This document shows, one piece after another, positions 1 through 10,443 of a DNA stretch of 64,000 nt (position 1 is its first letter; each line of letters begins with the position of its first letter). The notes under the pieces were generated by a model. That model was not told the DNA's origin and did not search any database. It saw nothing but the letters and a program-made list of their open reading frames with translations. A program made the translations under genes and the position numbers. The DNA is from Falciphora oryzae (lineage: Eukaryota; Ascomycota; Sordariomycetes; Magnaporthales; Magnaporthaceae): positions 2,434,091 to 2,498,090 of the forward strand of contig JNVV01000001.1 in the NCBI GenBank assembly GCA_000733355.1, in the 5' to 3' direction.

Positions 1-550
1 CGCCGAGGAGCGCGGTCGAGCGCGCGCGCTGCTTGTCCACGTACAGCTGGAAGAAGATGGGGGTTTCCTCTTGTCTGCCGCCGCCACCGTCGCCGGCCTC
101 GGCCGCCCTGACGGCCGCGACGATCTCGGGCAGCGGGAAGGACGCGCTGGTGGAGACGCACTGCGGGATGCCCAGGCGGGCGCAGGCCCTGCCCAGCGCC
201 TTCTCGCCGTCCGGGTGGAACAGGCGGCCGAGGCTCGTCGGGCTGCAGAAGAGCGGGGCCCGCGCGCGCCGGCCCAGGATCGTGGCGGCCGTGGACACGG
301 CGCTGACGTCGCGCAGCACGCGGGGCCGCAGGGCGACGTCGGCGTAGGCGGAGGCGTTGCGCCGCTTCGTGTACAGGTCCGTGGCGGCCGACGACAGGAA
401 GGCCCAGGCCTTGGGGCTGTACGTGGCCTCGGCCGCTGCCTCAAAGTCGTGCGTGTTGACCAGGGCCTGCAGCGGCGGGCGCGCGGGCGCAGGGTCCGTA
501 CTAGGGGCAGCAGGCGTGGCATGTTGGTTAGGTGTGGGCAGTTTGCCCAT
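1..550 (-). CDS. FMN-dependent alpha-hydroxyacid dehydrogenase (cytochrome b2 / L-lactate dehydrogenase type), N-terminal part
   Basis: The reverse strand reads open from ATG at 550 to the window edge (183 codons), so the 3' part is missing. It begins MGKLPTPNQH, then carries the family's N-terminal signature: a segment reading VNTHDFEAAAEATYSPKAWA, a YTKRRNASAY stretch, PRVLRDVS, and the FMN-barrel start APLFCSPTSLGRLFHPDGE followed by CVSTSASFPL. In this family these regions build the first strands of the FMN-binding TIM barrel that oxidises L-lactate, glycolate or related 2-hydroxyacids. An in-frame TAA lies a short way upstream of the ATG, and no HPGG-type cytochrome b5 heme domain is visible nearby. 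This is therefore probably a b5-less member rather than true mitochondrial Cyb2. The catalytic His and Arg would lie in the missing part, so the substrate cannot be judged. Confidence 0.85.
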   Translation of the reverse strand, partial: MGKLPTPNQHATPAAPSTDPAPARPPLQALVNTHDFEAAAEATYSPKAWAFLSSAATDLYTKRRNASAYADVALRPRVLRDVSAVSTAATILGRRARAPLFCSPTSLGRLFHPDGEKALGRACARLGIPQCVSTSASFPLPEIVAAVRAAEAGDGGGGRQEETPIFFQLYVDKQRARSTALLG

Positions 551-951
551 TTTCGGTATCCAGGAAATCAAATCACAGTCTCGCGTTTAGCGATAATTGC
601 CGGTGGCAATGAGATGTGGCATTGACGACAGCTCAAACCCGCCTGGCAGGACAAGAGGAAAGGCGTCCATCGTTGGTGGGCATGCTGCAGATGGAAGACA
701 TGGAAGGTCGTTGACGTATTGGCACGACATGAGGGGGAGTGAACGTCGCAAGAGCTCCTCACACCAAGGCTTGGCTTATTGATGCCCGAGACGGACGGCA
801 GTGACAGTCGGCACTAACACCTTGGTCTCCTAGCGGACTTTAGTGGTCACGTCCCCTGAACGGCAGGGGCAGTGGTTCGCTTAGTCAGGTACCTATTTAA
901 GCGTGCTGTTCCAGAGATGCCCCAAACTCGCGTTCGTTTCAAGCCAAACTC
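551..951. other. intergenic, 401 nt
   Basis: This is the promoter side of the dehydrogenase and the 3' side of the DUF4202 gene, both on the minus strand. I see no convincing coding sequence or repeat in it. Confidence 0.6.
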
Positions 952-1697
952 TCAATTGTCCAGGGCCTTCGCAATCAGCTCCTTTGCCCGCTCGCTCAGG
1001 TCCATCTGCAGCGCCAGCGCGTGGCCCTCAGGGCTCATTTTGGCCCACGTCTTCCGCAGGATCCCAACGGCCTTCTCTTCGTTAATCTCGGGCTTGCTCT
1101 CGAAGCCGTCGAACTGGTCGTCGAGGAAGACGAGACAGGCGACGTCCTCCAGCGCCTGCGCCTCGGCGTCGCTGCCCAGGTTCTCCTTGCGGATCAGCGC
1201 CGCCACGCGGTCGACGTCGGCGGGCGCGATCGGCGGCTCGATTGCTCCGCCCGAGGACGACAGCAGCTCGGCGACCTGTGACGCGGCCTGTGCCTTGAGC
1301 TTGGCCCTCCACGTGAGGTATCCCGGCCTGGTCATGGGATAGCTGCTCCGGGGTATTTCCCACCTAAGGTCCCGGCCAAGACGCTGTGTGTTAATTTTCC
1401 CCTTTTCTTCTTGCTTCTCTCCCCATGCCGACCAGCCCAGCTGCATCGTCCCAGCCATGGAGCAACACACCGTCTGAAGTGCTGGGCGCGGCAGGCCAGC
1501 TGCAGGACAGGGGATGCCGCGGGGCTCCTCACGACCAGCCAGCGCGTCATTTTGCGAGCGTAGTGCAGCTCGTACGGCACCTGCTCCCCCTCCGCCCCGA
1601 CCTGAGCCTCGGCCGTCCTCGGGTCGAGCGCGTGTGCCTCATCGATAAGCCGCAAGGCGGCGCCATAGTTGGCGGGCAGTTCTGGAAGCGTTGCCAT
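952..1697 (-). CDS. DUF4202 family protein
   Basis: Two exons, 1697-1471 and 1363-952, separated by a 107-nt GTGTGT...TTAG intron, give 212 residues. The junction restores the motif QHFRR|WEIPRSSYPMTR. Family hallmarks seen in order are LRLIDEAHALDPRT (residues about 16-29), YELHYARKMTRWL, ACRAQHFRR, SYPMTRPGYLTWR, and a C-terminal helical part containing LVFLDDQFDGF. I recognise these as the DUF4202 domain, which fungal databases often mislabel as glutamyl-tRNA synthetase. Its biochemical function is unknown. No signal peptide or membrane segment is present. An alternative ATG-led start at 1775 would add 26 residues (MDLGGGNAAHV...). I chose 1697 because the conserved part follows directly. 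The SANT-domain gene lies divergently upstream. Confidence 0.82.
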
Positions 1698-2469
1698 TGG
1701 TGTCGATATGGTTGTCTGTTGGACTTGCTTGTCTGGGTAGTGGACGTGTGCTGCGTTTCCACCTCCCAAATCCAAATCTCCTCATTCGTTCTCCCTTTTC
1801 TTGCTGAACGAAGGAGATTTATATGACTCAGCACATCGCTTTGTGACATGTGATTGGTCAAGTGTGGTTGAGTCGAAGTGCTCAGCCAGGACACAGGGCC
1901 ATCCAGGGGGTTTTGTCTGTTGGTACAGATGTGCCTTTCCACTCCTGTCTTTGATATTCTGTTTCCATAACGGCTTTGGTAAAGTGTGCCAGGTTCAAGA
2001 TGCGGCCAGCACTTCCGTTGGTCTCGGCCCACGGTGGTGATTGTGTTTGGGCTGTTCGAAACGGTTCTATCTAGGTATCCTTATTGCCTCATTATCTCTG
2101 CGCCGGGATGCCTTGGATGAGTAGCAATTATATACCGTCACAGCTGGTTAAATTTCCTACCTTGCTTCCTTTCGTGCTGCATCCAAGTGTTTTCTTATAC
2201 ACAGAAGAAAATATGGAACCAGCGAAGTCGTGCCTTGTGTTTGCAACCTTGGATTGTTTGCGCCGTGACCTTCCCCTCACATTGCCCTCGGAGCATCCTC
2301 CAGCTTTCATCTTCACCTCTATCGTCAGCCCCCGCACAACATCCAATCTTCTTCTCATGCCCTGCCAGGCTCCCTCTCGTCTCGCGCCCGTCTGCCACCA
2401 ACTAGAAAAACGCTTCCCTTACTTGCTGCTTACACTACTGGACTACACGAATCTACGAGCTTGGCGGCC
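1698..2469. promoter_or_regulatory. divergent promoter region, 772 nt
   Basis: This region separates the divergently transcribed DUF4202 and SANT-domain genes. It contains pyrimidine-rich stretches but no motif I can assign with confidence. Short frames here show no family resemblance. Confidence 0.45.
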
Positions 2470-3909
2470 ATGGGTGTTGGAAAGGACGGAACTGGGTACA
2501 AGCTCCATCTTACCAATGCCCTCATACCTGGCAGCCCGCTGGTGGTTGCTGCATCGTCATCGTCGCCACGCCTGACGAGCCCTCCCAAGAACTCGGTCAG
2601 CATGGTCGCCAACGATTCTGGAAGTAGCGAGCCCGACGAGAGTGATACTACCGAGTCTAGTGCCGACGCCACCGACTCCGACGACCAGCCTCAGCGGGTC
2701 GGGTGTCTCAGGAGAGCCAACAAGAAACCGGCGGTATCATGCAGCAAGGGACGGAAGGGGCCTGTCTGCTGCAAGAAAAAGGCCACCGGCGCGCCCAAGG
2801 CCTCTGCCGACGAGACAGATGCCGGCTACAAGGCTGACTGCAACGAGGACTCGGAAACCTCCACGTCACAGGATGAGACGACGCAGACCGACGAAGCCAC
2901 CACCACCACCGAGGGCGCCACCGACAGCCAGGCTGAGCCCGCTGCGGAACCCGCCCCGGCCCCGGCTCCAGCGGCAGCGTCCGGCGACTGGACCCCGTCT
3001 CAGGACGCGGCCCTGCGCGCCATGAAGGAGGGCGGGGAGACTTGGGCCATCATCGCGTCCGCCATCGGCCAGGGCAAGCACGCCTGCAAGGCTCGCTAGA
3101 AGCAGCTGAGCAGCGGCGGCGGCGGCGGCGGCGGTGATGCAAGCAAGGACAAAGCCGAGGAAGCGGCCGGGGACAAGAAGGCCGATTCGCCAAAAGAGGC
3201 GTCCAAGGATGCCGAAACCGCCAACAACGGCGGCGAAAAGGAAGCGGCGGACGAGGCGGCTGCTGCTGCGGTAGAAACAGCCTCCTCGAGCCCCTTCCCG
3301 CCCCCGGAGGAGGACAGCAACGTGGCGCCGGCCAACGACACGACGGCCAACGAGGCGGACAACGACGCCACCGCGGCAGCAGCAGCAGCGCCCGAGGGCA
3401 AGAAGAGCAAGAAGGGCAAGAAGAAGGCCAAGCTCGAGCCCGAGGTCAAGAAGAAGATGGAGAAGAACAGCAAGAAGAAGCACAAGAAGCAGCAGCAGCC
3501 CGAAAACGCCAAGCTCGGGCACAAGGTCGTCCTGGTCCACACGGCCGACGAGGCCGACTCGGAGTCGTCCGCCTCGGCCTGCGACGGCGACGAGGGCGAC
3601 AACGGCAACAGCAAAAACAAGAGAAAGAACACGGCCGGGACGGGCGGCATGTACGACAGGGTCAACGACTGGCTCGCCGTCCACGCGCCCCGGTACCCGC
3701 CGCCACAACCGCGGGCCCGAGCGGCCGGTTTCCAGCCGCAGCCCTGGTCCACCCTGGACCGCGCCGTGCTCGACGTCCTTGAGCGGAAGCGCCGCGTCGA
3801 GCGCTGGCTGGAGCTCCAGGCCGACTTTTACAATGCCACCGGCCGCATGGTGGCCATCGAGATCCTCAAGGCTCAGGTTGAGGAGCAGGAGCGTGCCGCC
3901 CAGTCGTGA
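2470..3909 (+). CDS. SANT/Myb-like, Lys-rich nuclear protein interrupted by an in-frame TAG
   Basis: From ATG 2470 (GCCATGG context) the frame runs 209 codons to TAG at 3097-3099. It then stays open in the same frame for 269 more sense codons to TGA at 3907. The N-terminal part is Ser/Asp/Glu-rich. A single SANT/Myb-like repeat starts GDWTPSQDAALRAMKEGG (about residue 172) and runs through WAIIASAIGQGKHACKAR. The stop falls exactly where such domains continue with an aromatic residue, since the following codons read KQLSSGGG. Downstream come an Ala/Glu region, a basic stretch (EGKKSKKGKKKAKLEPEVKK) and a conserved-looking C-terminal helix (LDRAVLDVLERKRRVERWLE). DNA or chromatin binding is inferred from the SANT repeat only. 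The TAG could be a true nonsense mutation, an assembly error, or a recoded or edited codon. Without readthrough the product is 209 aa, with it 479 aa. A later ATG (MVANDSGSS, residue 46) is an alternative start. Confidence 0.7.
3114..3134 (+). repeat. GGC trinucleotide tract
   Basis: Seven GGC repeats encode a Gly run in the frame just downstream of the in-frame TAG of the SANT gene. Confidence 0.9.
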
Positions 3910-5206
3910 ACGTTCTTGTTTTCGTTTTTTTTTTTCTCTTTCTCACACTTTTGCAGTCTCCCACTTCCCCACTGGGCTCTCTGGAATCACCTGATCCCTG
4001 CCTCGTTGATATCTTCCACCTCCGCGTTGGCTTTGTACCCAGATGGAGATTACCCCATACTATCTGTGCTTCCCTAATGTATTTGCTTTTCCGTCAAGGC
4101 TGAAGGGGCCCTGTTGGCGGTGCCCGGTATGGGGAAAGAATACGCTAGCCAGTGCAGACCTGTAGGCATCAAACCCTTCTTACCAGGTAGTCTTAGCTGT
4201 GGCGTAGGGCCGCCAAGAAAATACCGAGATCACAGAGATGACGAAAGCGTTGCGCCGCCCTATGAGCTCCTGGTAAAAGACACCAAGGGACTATAAGTAG
4301 CCAGACGGGCCAGCAAAGTATGATTAGATTAGAATTCAGAACGCCCTTTTTCGAGTCTACTCTATGACCTCGCCATGAATTGAGGCAATCAGAAGCAAGA
4401 AAAAAAAAGAATAACAGTAATAAAAAGTCAAGGCTCTCTCTGCCCAAAGATGACCGGCTTGGCCCAAGGGTATCAAAACAAAAGTCTCGGAAGAACAAAG
4501 ACAAATCGATGAGCCATATGCAGAATTTTGGTCCAGAAGGACATGAAGCTAAGAAACGAAAGAGAACGAAAGCCAAAAGGATAATCCGTGAAATAATGCG
4601 ATAGATGGAAGAAAGTAACGTAAACAATAACCACGTCTCCCCAAGCGTACAACCAAAGCTGTGTGATGTACAAAAAACTGCCAGCATGAAATAATATGAG
4701 CTGGTTCTCTCCCGGCCGTGAAAAGAGCATGGCGCGAATGAGAAAGCGCAAAGTGACTTTTGAGAAGCCATGGAACAGAATTATTATGTATTATACAAAA
4801 GTCCCGGTGGTTTGGTCGATCGGAACGGTTGTTTTGACGATGGAGCGCGCTCTCGCTGGAAGATGCATATAAATCTCGCTCGCTTCCCTGTCTGTATCTT
4901 GTATTTGCCTCAAAACATCGCAGCCATCATAGATGGTGGTATTATATACGAACCTCTCGCTCGCTGAGGCTCGTGCGGGGTCTCCGCCAGAGGAATCCAT
5001 GTTCCAGGGCGGGATATCTCGCAGGCGAGTGAGCCTGGCTCGGGACGTGGTGCACAAGCAATCCAAGCCCGCACGTTATATGCAGCTCCGTGGTGGATTA
5101 TGACTTCACCAAGGAGGATCTCGGGGGCAGAGTGGGATGGAATATCCAACCCATAGATAAGTATGAAAGAAGGGCTGTGATTCGACGAAAATGCGGCTCG
5201 CGGTCG
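3910..5206. other. intergenic, 1297 nt between convergent genes
   Basis: This holds the 3' flanks of the SANT gene and the 14-3-3-like gene. It starts with a T-rich tract at about 3928-3940. The short frames here are low-complexity and I find no gene. Confidence 0.5.
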
Positions 5207-6202
5207 TCATATGAACCCCGCCGGAGCGGAAGATGTCGTGGGCGGCATTGGTGGGACTGTCGTCGGTGGCCCGTTCGTCGTGGCAGGCATTCCGGGCGGC
5301 GCAGAGCCATCTTGTGGCCTTTTTCTCGGGGCACCCGACGGAGCAAGGCCGCGCTTCATCATCCTCCCCAGCACAGTGACGAGCTCGCACGCGTCTTTGA
5401 ACATGTCGTTGTCGATGCCCTCGTTGGCGTCGTAGACCTCGGTGATGGTGTCCTGGGCGATCTTGCGGCTGCCCTGATGATCGTGGATGCAGTCGTACAG
5501 GAAGGCGACGTATTCGGTCTTGACGGACAGCCGCAACGAGTGAGAACCCCACAAAAGCTCCTCCGCGAGCTCCACCGCTTCCTTGAAGTAGTTGTGTGCT
5601 ATTGGGAGATAGTTTGTGGGCTCGAGGAGGAATGAGGCCGGGGCGCTGGGGCCGAACCCTGGCGGGGGACCGACTGGCCCGCCCTCCAGCGGGTGGGTGG
5701 GCTGAACGGAGGGGGACCTGCCGGGTTCGCCCCGACTGTCATCTTCGGGACGCGCAACATCCTTTCCTTTGTTTAGACTCGGGGGTTCTGCCGGGGGCAT
5801 GGTAGTGGATGCGGCGATCTCGGGCGTCGAAGGGTATGCGGAAGACACGGGTGGCTGGTTGTGGAAAAGAACAAATATGTGGTAGAACGAGGCCCTGAGT
5901 TTGTATGCAAGGACCTTGAGCTCGGCATAATTGCCGACCATGGGGAGTATATAGTTCTCCAACATGTATAGGCCCTCTCTTGAGAGCCATATTATATGGA
6001 AGTAGAGTTCGAGCGTCGCAGGCGAAGGTGTCTGGGAAGCGCTGTTGAGCTTGCGCTGCTTGCGGGCGCTGATGAGCTGTGGTGAGAGCTTGACGGAAAG
6101 TCCGAGCAGCTTGAACAGCATCGACGCGAGCAGGGGATTGTCAGGCTCAACCTTCTTGGCAAACATGCCAAGAAACTTTTGGTCCACCTCGGAAGAAGCC
6201 AT
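5207..6202 (-). CDS. divergent 14-3-3-like protein
   Basis: This is a single 331-aa exon starting at ATG 6202. The N-terminal half reads like 14-3-3 helices: DNPLLASMLFKLLGLSV, an SARKQRKL basic turn, HIIWLSREGLYMLENY and KLRASFYHIFVLFHN. A Pro/Ser-rich insertion of about 75 residues follows (about 120-195). The C-terminal half resumes with NYLPIAHNYFKEAVELAEE, SHSLRLSVKTEYVAFLYD and DMFKDACELVTVLGRMMK, matching the spacing of 14-3-3 helices 7-9. A low-complexity Pro/Thr tail ends the protein. Fungal genomes carry such divergent proteins besides the canonical 14-3-3 pair. The Arg-Tyr pair of the phosphopeptide pocket appears replaced (YHIF where canonical proteins have YRYL), so phosphoserine binding may be lost. 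The assignment rests on helix pattern read by eye. Confidence 0.6.
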   Translation of the reverse strand: MASSEVDQKFLGMFAKKVEPDNPLLASMLFKLLGLSVKLSPQLISARKQRKLNSASQTPSPATLELYFHIIWLSREGLYMLENYILPMVGNYAELKVLAYKLRASFYHIFVLFHNQPPVSSAYPSTPEIAASTTMPPAEPPSLNKGKDVARPEDDSRGEPGRSPSVQPTHPLEGGPVGPPPGFGPSAPASFLLEPTNYLPIAHNYFKEAVELAEELLWGSHSLRLSVKTEYVAFLYDCIHDHQGSRKIAQDTITEVYDANEGIDNDMFKDACELVTVLGRMMKRGLAPSGAPRKRPQDGSAPPGMPATTNGPPTTVPPMPPTTSSAPAGFI

Positions 6203-8471
6203 GGAGAAGCAGCGCGACCCTATCGCGATGGTTTTCTATCCAGGTGTCGAGGTGGGTTCGTAGCTTCGCGAGGTCAGCTCAAGCGCAAAGTAGCGGGTGG
6301 GTGGATTCTGAAGCAAGATGCGACCTTCCAAGGCGGCGCCAGAACCAGCAAACGACTCGAATGGGCAAGTTGGATCCACGGCAAGGGCAAGTCGATGAGC
6401 GCTCCGTGGACGGGGTAAGAACAAAAAGAAAAGAAAAGAAAAACACACCTTGATGGGCTGGTCCTCCAGGAGAAGCGTCGTGGGGTGGGCAAGGTGCTAT
6501 GACGCGAGCGCACAGAATGATGCAGGCGAGCAACGGTGGATGCGCGCGTCTTGAGTGGGAAGGCGCTTGTCTTGTATGGAGGGTGGTAGCCGCCAATGGG
6601 TGCGAGGGCGATGCCTGACGAAGGGGGTGTGGGCGTGGGCGCTGGCTTGACGTGGGCGGGACCAGAGAAAACCCGACGAGGCGGGCGGGCTCGAGCAAGC
6701 GCTGATTCCGAGGCTCCGAAACAACCAAGATGCACCACAGATAAAAGGGTGGCGGGGGCGGAGATTCCCAAACCGAATCATATCATGAGGCGCCGGCGTA
6801 TTGGATGCGAGCAGTTCAGAGGCCGCCGGCGAGTGCCTTAGGTACTGAGTGCCCAAGACTGGGCCGCGGACAGATGGCTGCAAGTGGGCCGAGGCCGTTG
6901 GACCAAAACAATGACCTCCCGGCCGTTGGGCTGGCCTCCAAAACGTGATTACAGCAGGGCTGCGCCAGACATAGAGCTAACTAGCTATGCTGTGAGTACA
7001 AACGGCCACCAAGGCAGGCAGATCCGGTATGGTTTTCATTGGAGGAGTACTGACCAATATTATACAGCGGAGTCTTGCGGGGACTGCGTGGTTTCCCGAG
7101 GTCCAATGGAGACAGGGTCAGGTGCGGGTGCGCAGGGGCGTCAAATAGGATAAGAGAAGCACTTTCATCAAGGTCAGGAGAAAGCGGGCGCGCAAGACGG
7201 AGTTCGAGGCAGTGTGGCAACAAAGGCATTCAGGTTCTGCTTTGAGGCTCAGGTCTGGGAGTGGCGACTAGGCTGCAATAGATCATGGCCGGAGGAGGGT
7301 GTCATCGATCTCTCAGCGGGACGAATGCTCGTGTCGGTACCGCCAACCGGTTTAGATCTCGTGCCAGCGATGGGTCGTCTGCAGGTCGAACGAGCCTCGA
7401 TCTAGCCGGACAGAAAACCGCCAAGAGCTGCGATAACTAGGACAAGTTCCCCCGCGCGCAGGCCGTAAACCTGCCGTGTCGTGAGCCCGTGGGACCTCCG
7501 GAGGGGAGCTTGTTTTTGTGGGATTCGAGCGGGCTCGCAGGGACGGGGCCTCGACAGGGGCGAGGGTGCTCCTGAGAGGCGGTGAGGTCCGGGTGTCACC
7601 ACAGCAGCTGCAGCTCCAGTTTTCAACCCGATCCCAGCCAAGGGTGTGAGATCTCGGGACGGCCACAAAGACCAAGCACCCAAGGTCGCGGAAGCAAGGG
7701 ATGACCTTCGAGCTCCAGGTGAGCTAAAATAGACTCTATAAAGTAGATTTTTAAAACTGACAATGAAATCTGTTAGGATCCTCGCCAGCTCTCAACATTG
7801 TTTGCAGATGAGTGAGGCTGAGGCGCGACTGGGGTCTGGCAGTACGAAGGGGCTGGATGAAGCGCAAGACAGCCAGGTAGAGAAAGGTGGTAGAAGGTGG
7901 CAGAGACGGTGATAGATGAATGGCGAGGAACGGCCATATGCCTTGTGTTTACTTTTCACCCTTCTTCTTTGCCCTTTTTTTTTTTTTTTTATCTTTCGTG
8001 GTGAGGTAGTGGTGATCAGGAGTCGCGTGGCGCGCGCCCGCGTGCACACTTGGGACGAAGGGTGATGTGACAGGAGCAAACGACGAGTAGCCTCGGGGAT
8101 AGCGCCCGCGCTTCTGCGTTCCGGTTTCCACTTTGCGCCGGGATGCGTCTTTCTTCAGCTCGGCCTAGACGGGTTGCCTGGGCAGGGACTCCTGCGCCAG
8201 TCTGGGGGTGGGAGGCATGCAATGTGCGTGAGGTGCAGTGGTGCAGCGCAGGTAAGGAGGGGAACAGACTGCAGGTTTGCTGCAGGCCGCTCATCAAACC
8301 ACACCAGGAACGGGTTGGATTGCAGCTTGAGCCTCTAATGCCTCTGCCGTTTGCTGCTCTTTTCGACAGCACCCACCTTTCGAGAGGGGGACATGCAGAA
8401 GCGCCGAAACGGAGGGGGAGGGTGACAGCGGCGGGTCCCGGAGGATGGCGGGGATGACACGATTACTTTTT

Positions 8472-8690
8472 NNNNNNNNNNNNNNNNNNNNNNNNNNNNN
8501 NNNNNNNNNNNNNNNNNNNNNNNNNNNNNNNNNNNNNNNNNNNNNNNNNNNNNNNNNNNNNNNNNNNNNNNNNNNNNNNNNNNNNNNNNNNNNNNNNNNN
8601 NNNNNNNNNNNNNNNNNNNNNNNNNNNNNNNNNNNNNNNNNNNNNNNNNNNNNNNNNNNNNNNNNNNNNNNNNNNNNNNNNNNNNNNNNN
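8472..8690. other. assembly gap of 219 N
   Basis: Unresolved bases flanked on both sides by T runs (ttttt before, ttttctccct after). A pyrimidine-rich low-complexity tract probably broke the assembly. Confidence 0.98.
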
Positions 8691-9808
8691 TTTTCTCCCT
8701 CTTCTGGGTTCTTTTCCCTTGCCTTTCCTTACTCGGGGTGGTGCTGGTATTATCACCGGAAAGGCGAGGAAACGGGGACGCGAGCTTGATGAGGTGGAGA
8801 GCGAACAGAGGCAAAAAAGCAGAACAGTGAAGACGCAAGAAAAAGGGCTGGGTACTTTGAGTGTGTCAGGGCACGAGGTGCACACAAGCGAATGGAAGGC
8901 CGTTGAAGGGCTGCAGGCGACTTGCAAGTTCTGCAAGGTGACTTGGCCAGTCGTCTCGGTCGGTCGGTCTCTCTGACGGCGGGCGGCGACCCATCAATCC
9001 AGGCTCATGCATCCATCTCTCGATGGGAATTCGGAAGCCAGGCGTTGGGCGATTGCTATCTCCTCCTCTTCCCTCTGGCCGCGGCCCAGTGATGGCCTGG
9101 CCTGGCCGTGGCCTCAATGGGCGGCCTGACCCGACCCGTCTGGTCAGCCACGCGCGCGCGCCTTGCCAGCACCAGAGCCCGCCTGCATGCAGATTCCGAT
9201 GGGGCGCTCTGTCGTCGCCGGCGGCGTCCAGGGATGGGTCAGCAAAAAAGGGCCTCCGTCCGGCTCGCGGAGAGTCGGGGATCCAATTGGCGGCAGGCAG
9301 GCGGGCGATGGTGATTCGCCAATTCGGTGGCGGTGGTGCGGTGCAGGCAGCGTACGCAGTGCCGAGGTCTCAAAGTGTCTGCAGGTTTTGGGAGGGGGCA
9401 GCAGCAGATCGGCTTGATCAAATGTCTGAGACCCAGCCACCCGCACGCGCCGGCCAAGTCACTGGCTGGCTGCGCGCTGGGCTACCTAGCCGGCTGCGGT
9501 GGGCGGGCGCATCAGACGCGGCGGGGATTTTTCGACGTCTTGCCTGCTCGCTGCCCTGCTCGTGCGCTCCCCATCGAGCTTTTGTCCACCCGCCAGGGGT
9601 CCTGGAAATTGGACCCAATAAATCGCCAGCCCCAAACAGCAAAGCAAGTTCAGCGAGGGTGGGCCGGGACCCAGCCCGCGCTCACTCAGTCAGGGAGGCG
9701 CTCACCTCACCAGGGCTCAGCCGACCCGAGCTGACGGGCTGAATTCCGGCTTGCGCACCGCCAATTTTACCCGACCTTGTTTTCACGCATGACGTCGCCA
9801 GTCCCGCC

Positions 9809-9829
9809 GTGCTGTGCTGTGCTGTGCTG
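9809..9829 (+). repeat. GCTGT pentanucleotide tandem repeat
   Basis: About four tandem copies of GCTGT in non-coding sequence. Confidence 0.85.
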
Positions 9830-10418
9830 GTTTCGAGCTTCATCAATTCAATCAAATTGAGAGCGAGCTAATTAAGCGCCGCCATCAAAGCGCCTCTACC
9901 AGAGTCAAGCTCTCAGCCCGGGCATCAATGGACCTTCGATAGCGAGTTCTAGGCGGACGCGCCGAGGCCCACTGTTGTCCGAACGGCCTCTCAAATGTCT
10001 GAGACATGCAGGCCCGCGCCGCCCGATAATAAATACGGTGATTCGGAGGTTGCCCAGCAGATAGAGTTGGGAAGGGCTGTCTATGTTGTGGAGCAGCAAA
10101 CCAACATCTCAACCCTCACTCACACCACCTCGCCCTGCCTCGACAACCACATATACCCTAGAGCCGCTCGAGGATCCGTCCCCGTCTCTCCGGTCGTCTT
10201 GCGTAATGTTGCGCAGCACGTTTCTCAGCATCGTCGCACCCGGGGCCTCGAGACCGGCCGTGGACGGGAAGCACTCGGTCGCCTGCCCTCACGCCTCTAT
10301 TTTGTCTTTCCGTCAAGTAACATGTGCACCACCGTCGATAAAATCCTTCATCCAAACATCTCGCATCCCTGCGTCTTCCCTAGGCGCTAACGCAACCCGA
10401 GAAAGCAAAGCCACAGCT

Positions 10419-10443
10419 AAAAAAAAAAAAAAAAAAAAAAAAA
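10419..10443 (+). repeat. poly-A run, 25 nt
   Basis: Uninterrupted run of 25 A in the gene-poor block. No adjacent retroposed gene or target-site duplication was recognised. Confidence 0.95.

Noticed and set aside
2866..3708. Minus-strand 280-codon frame over the SANT gene
   Set aside because: Low-complexity Leu/Val/Gly shadow of Lys/Glu codons.
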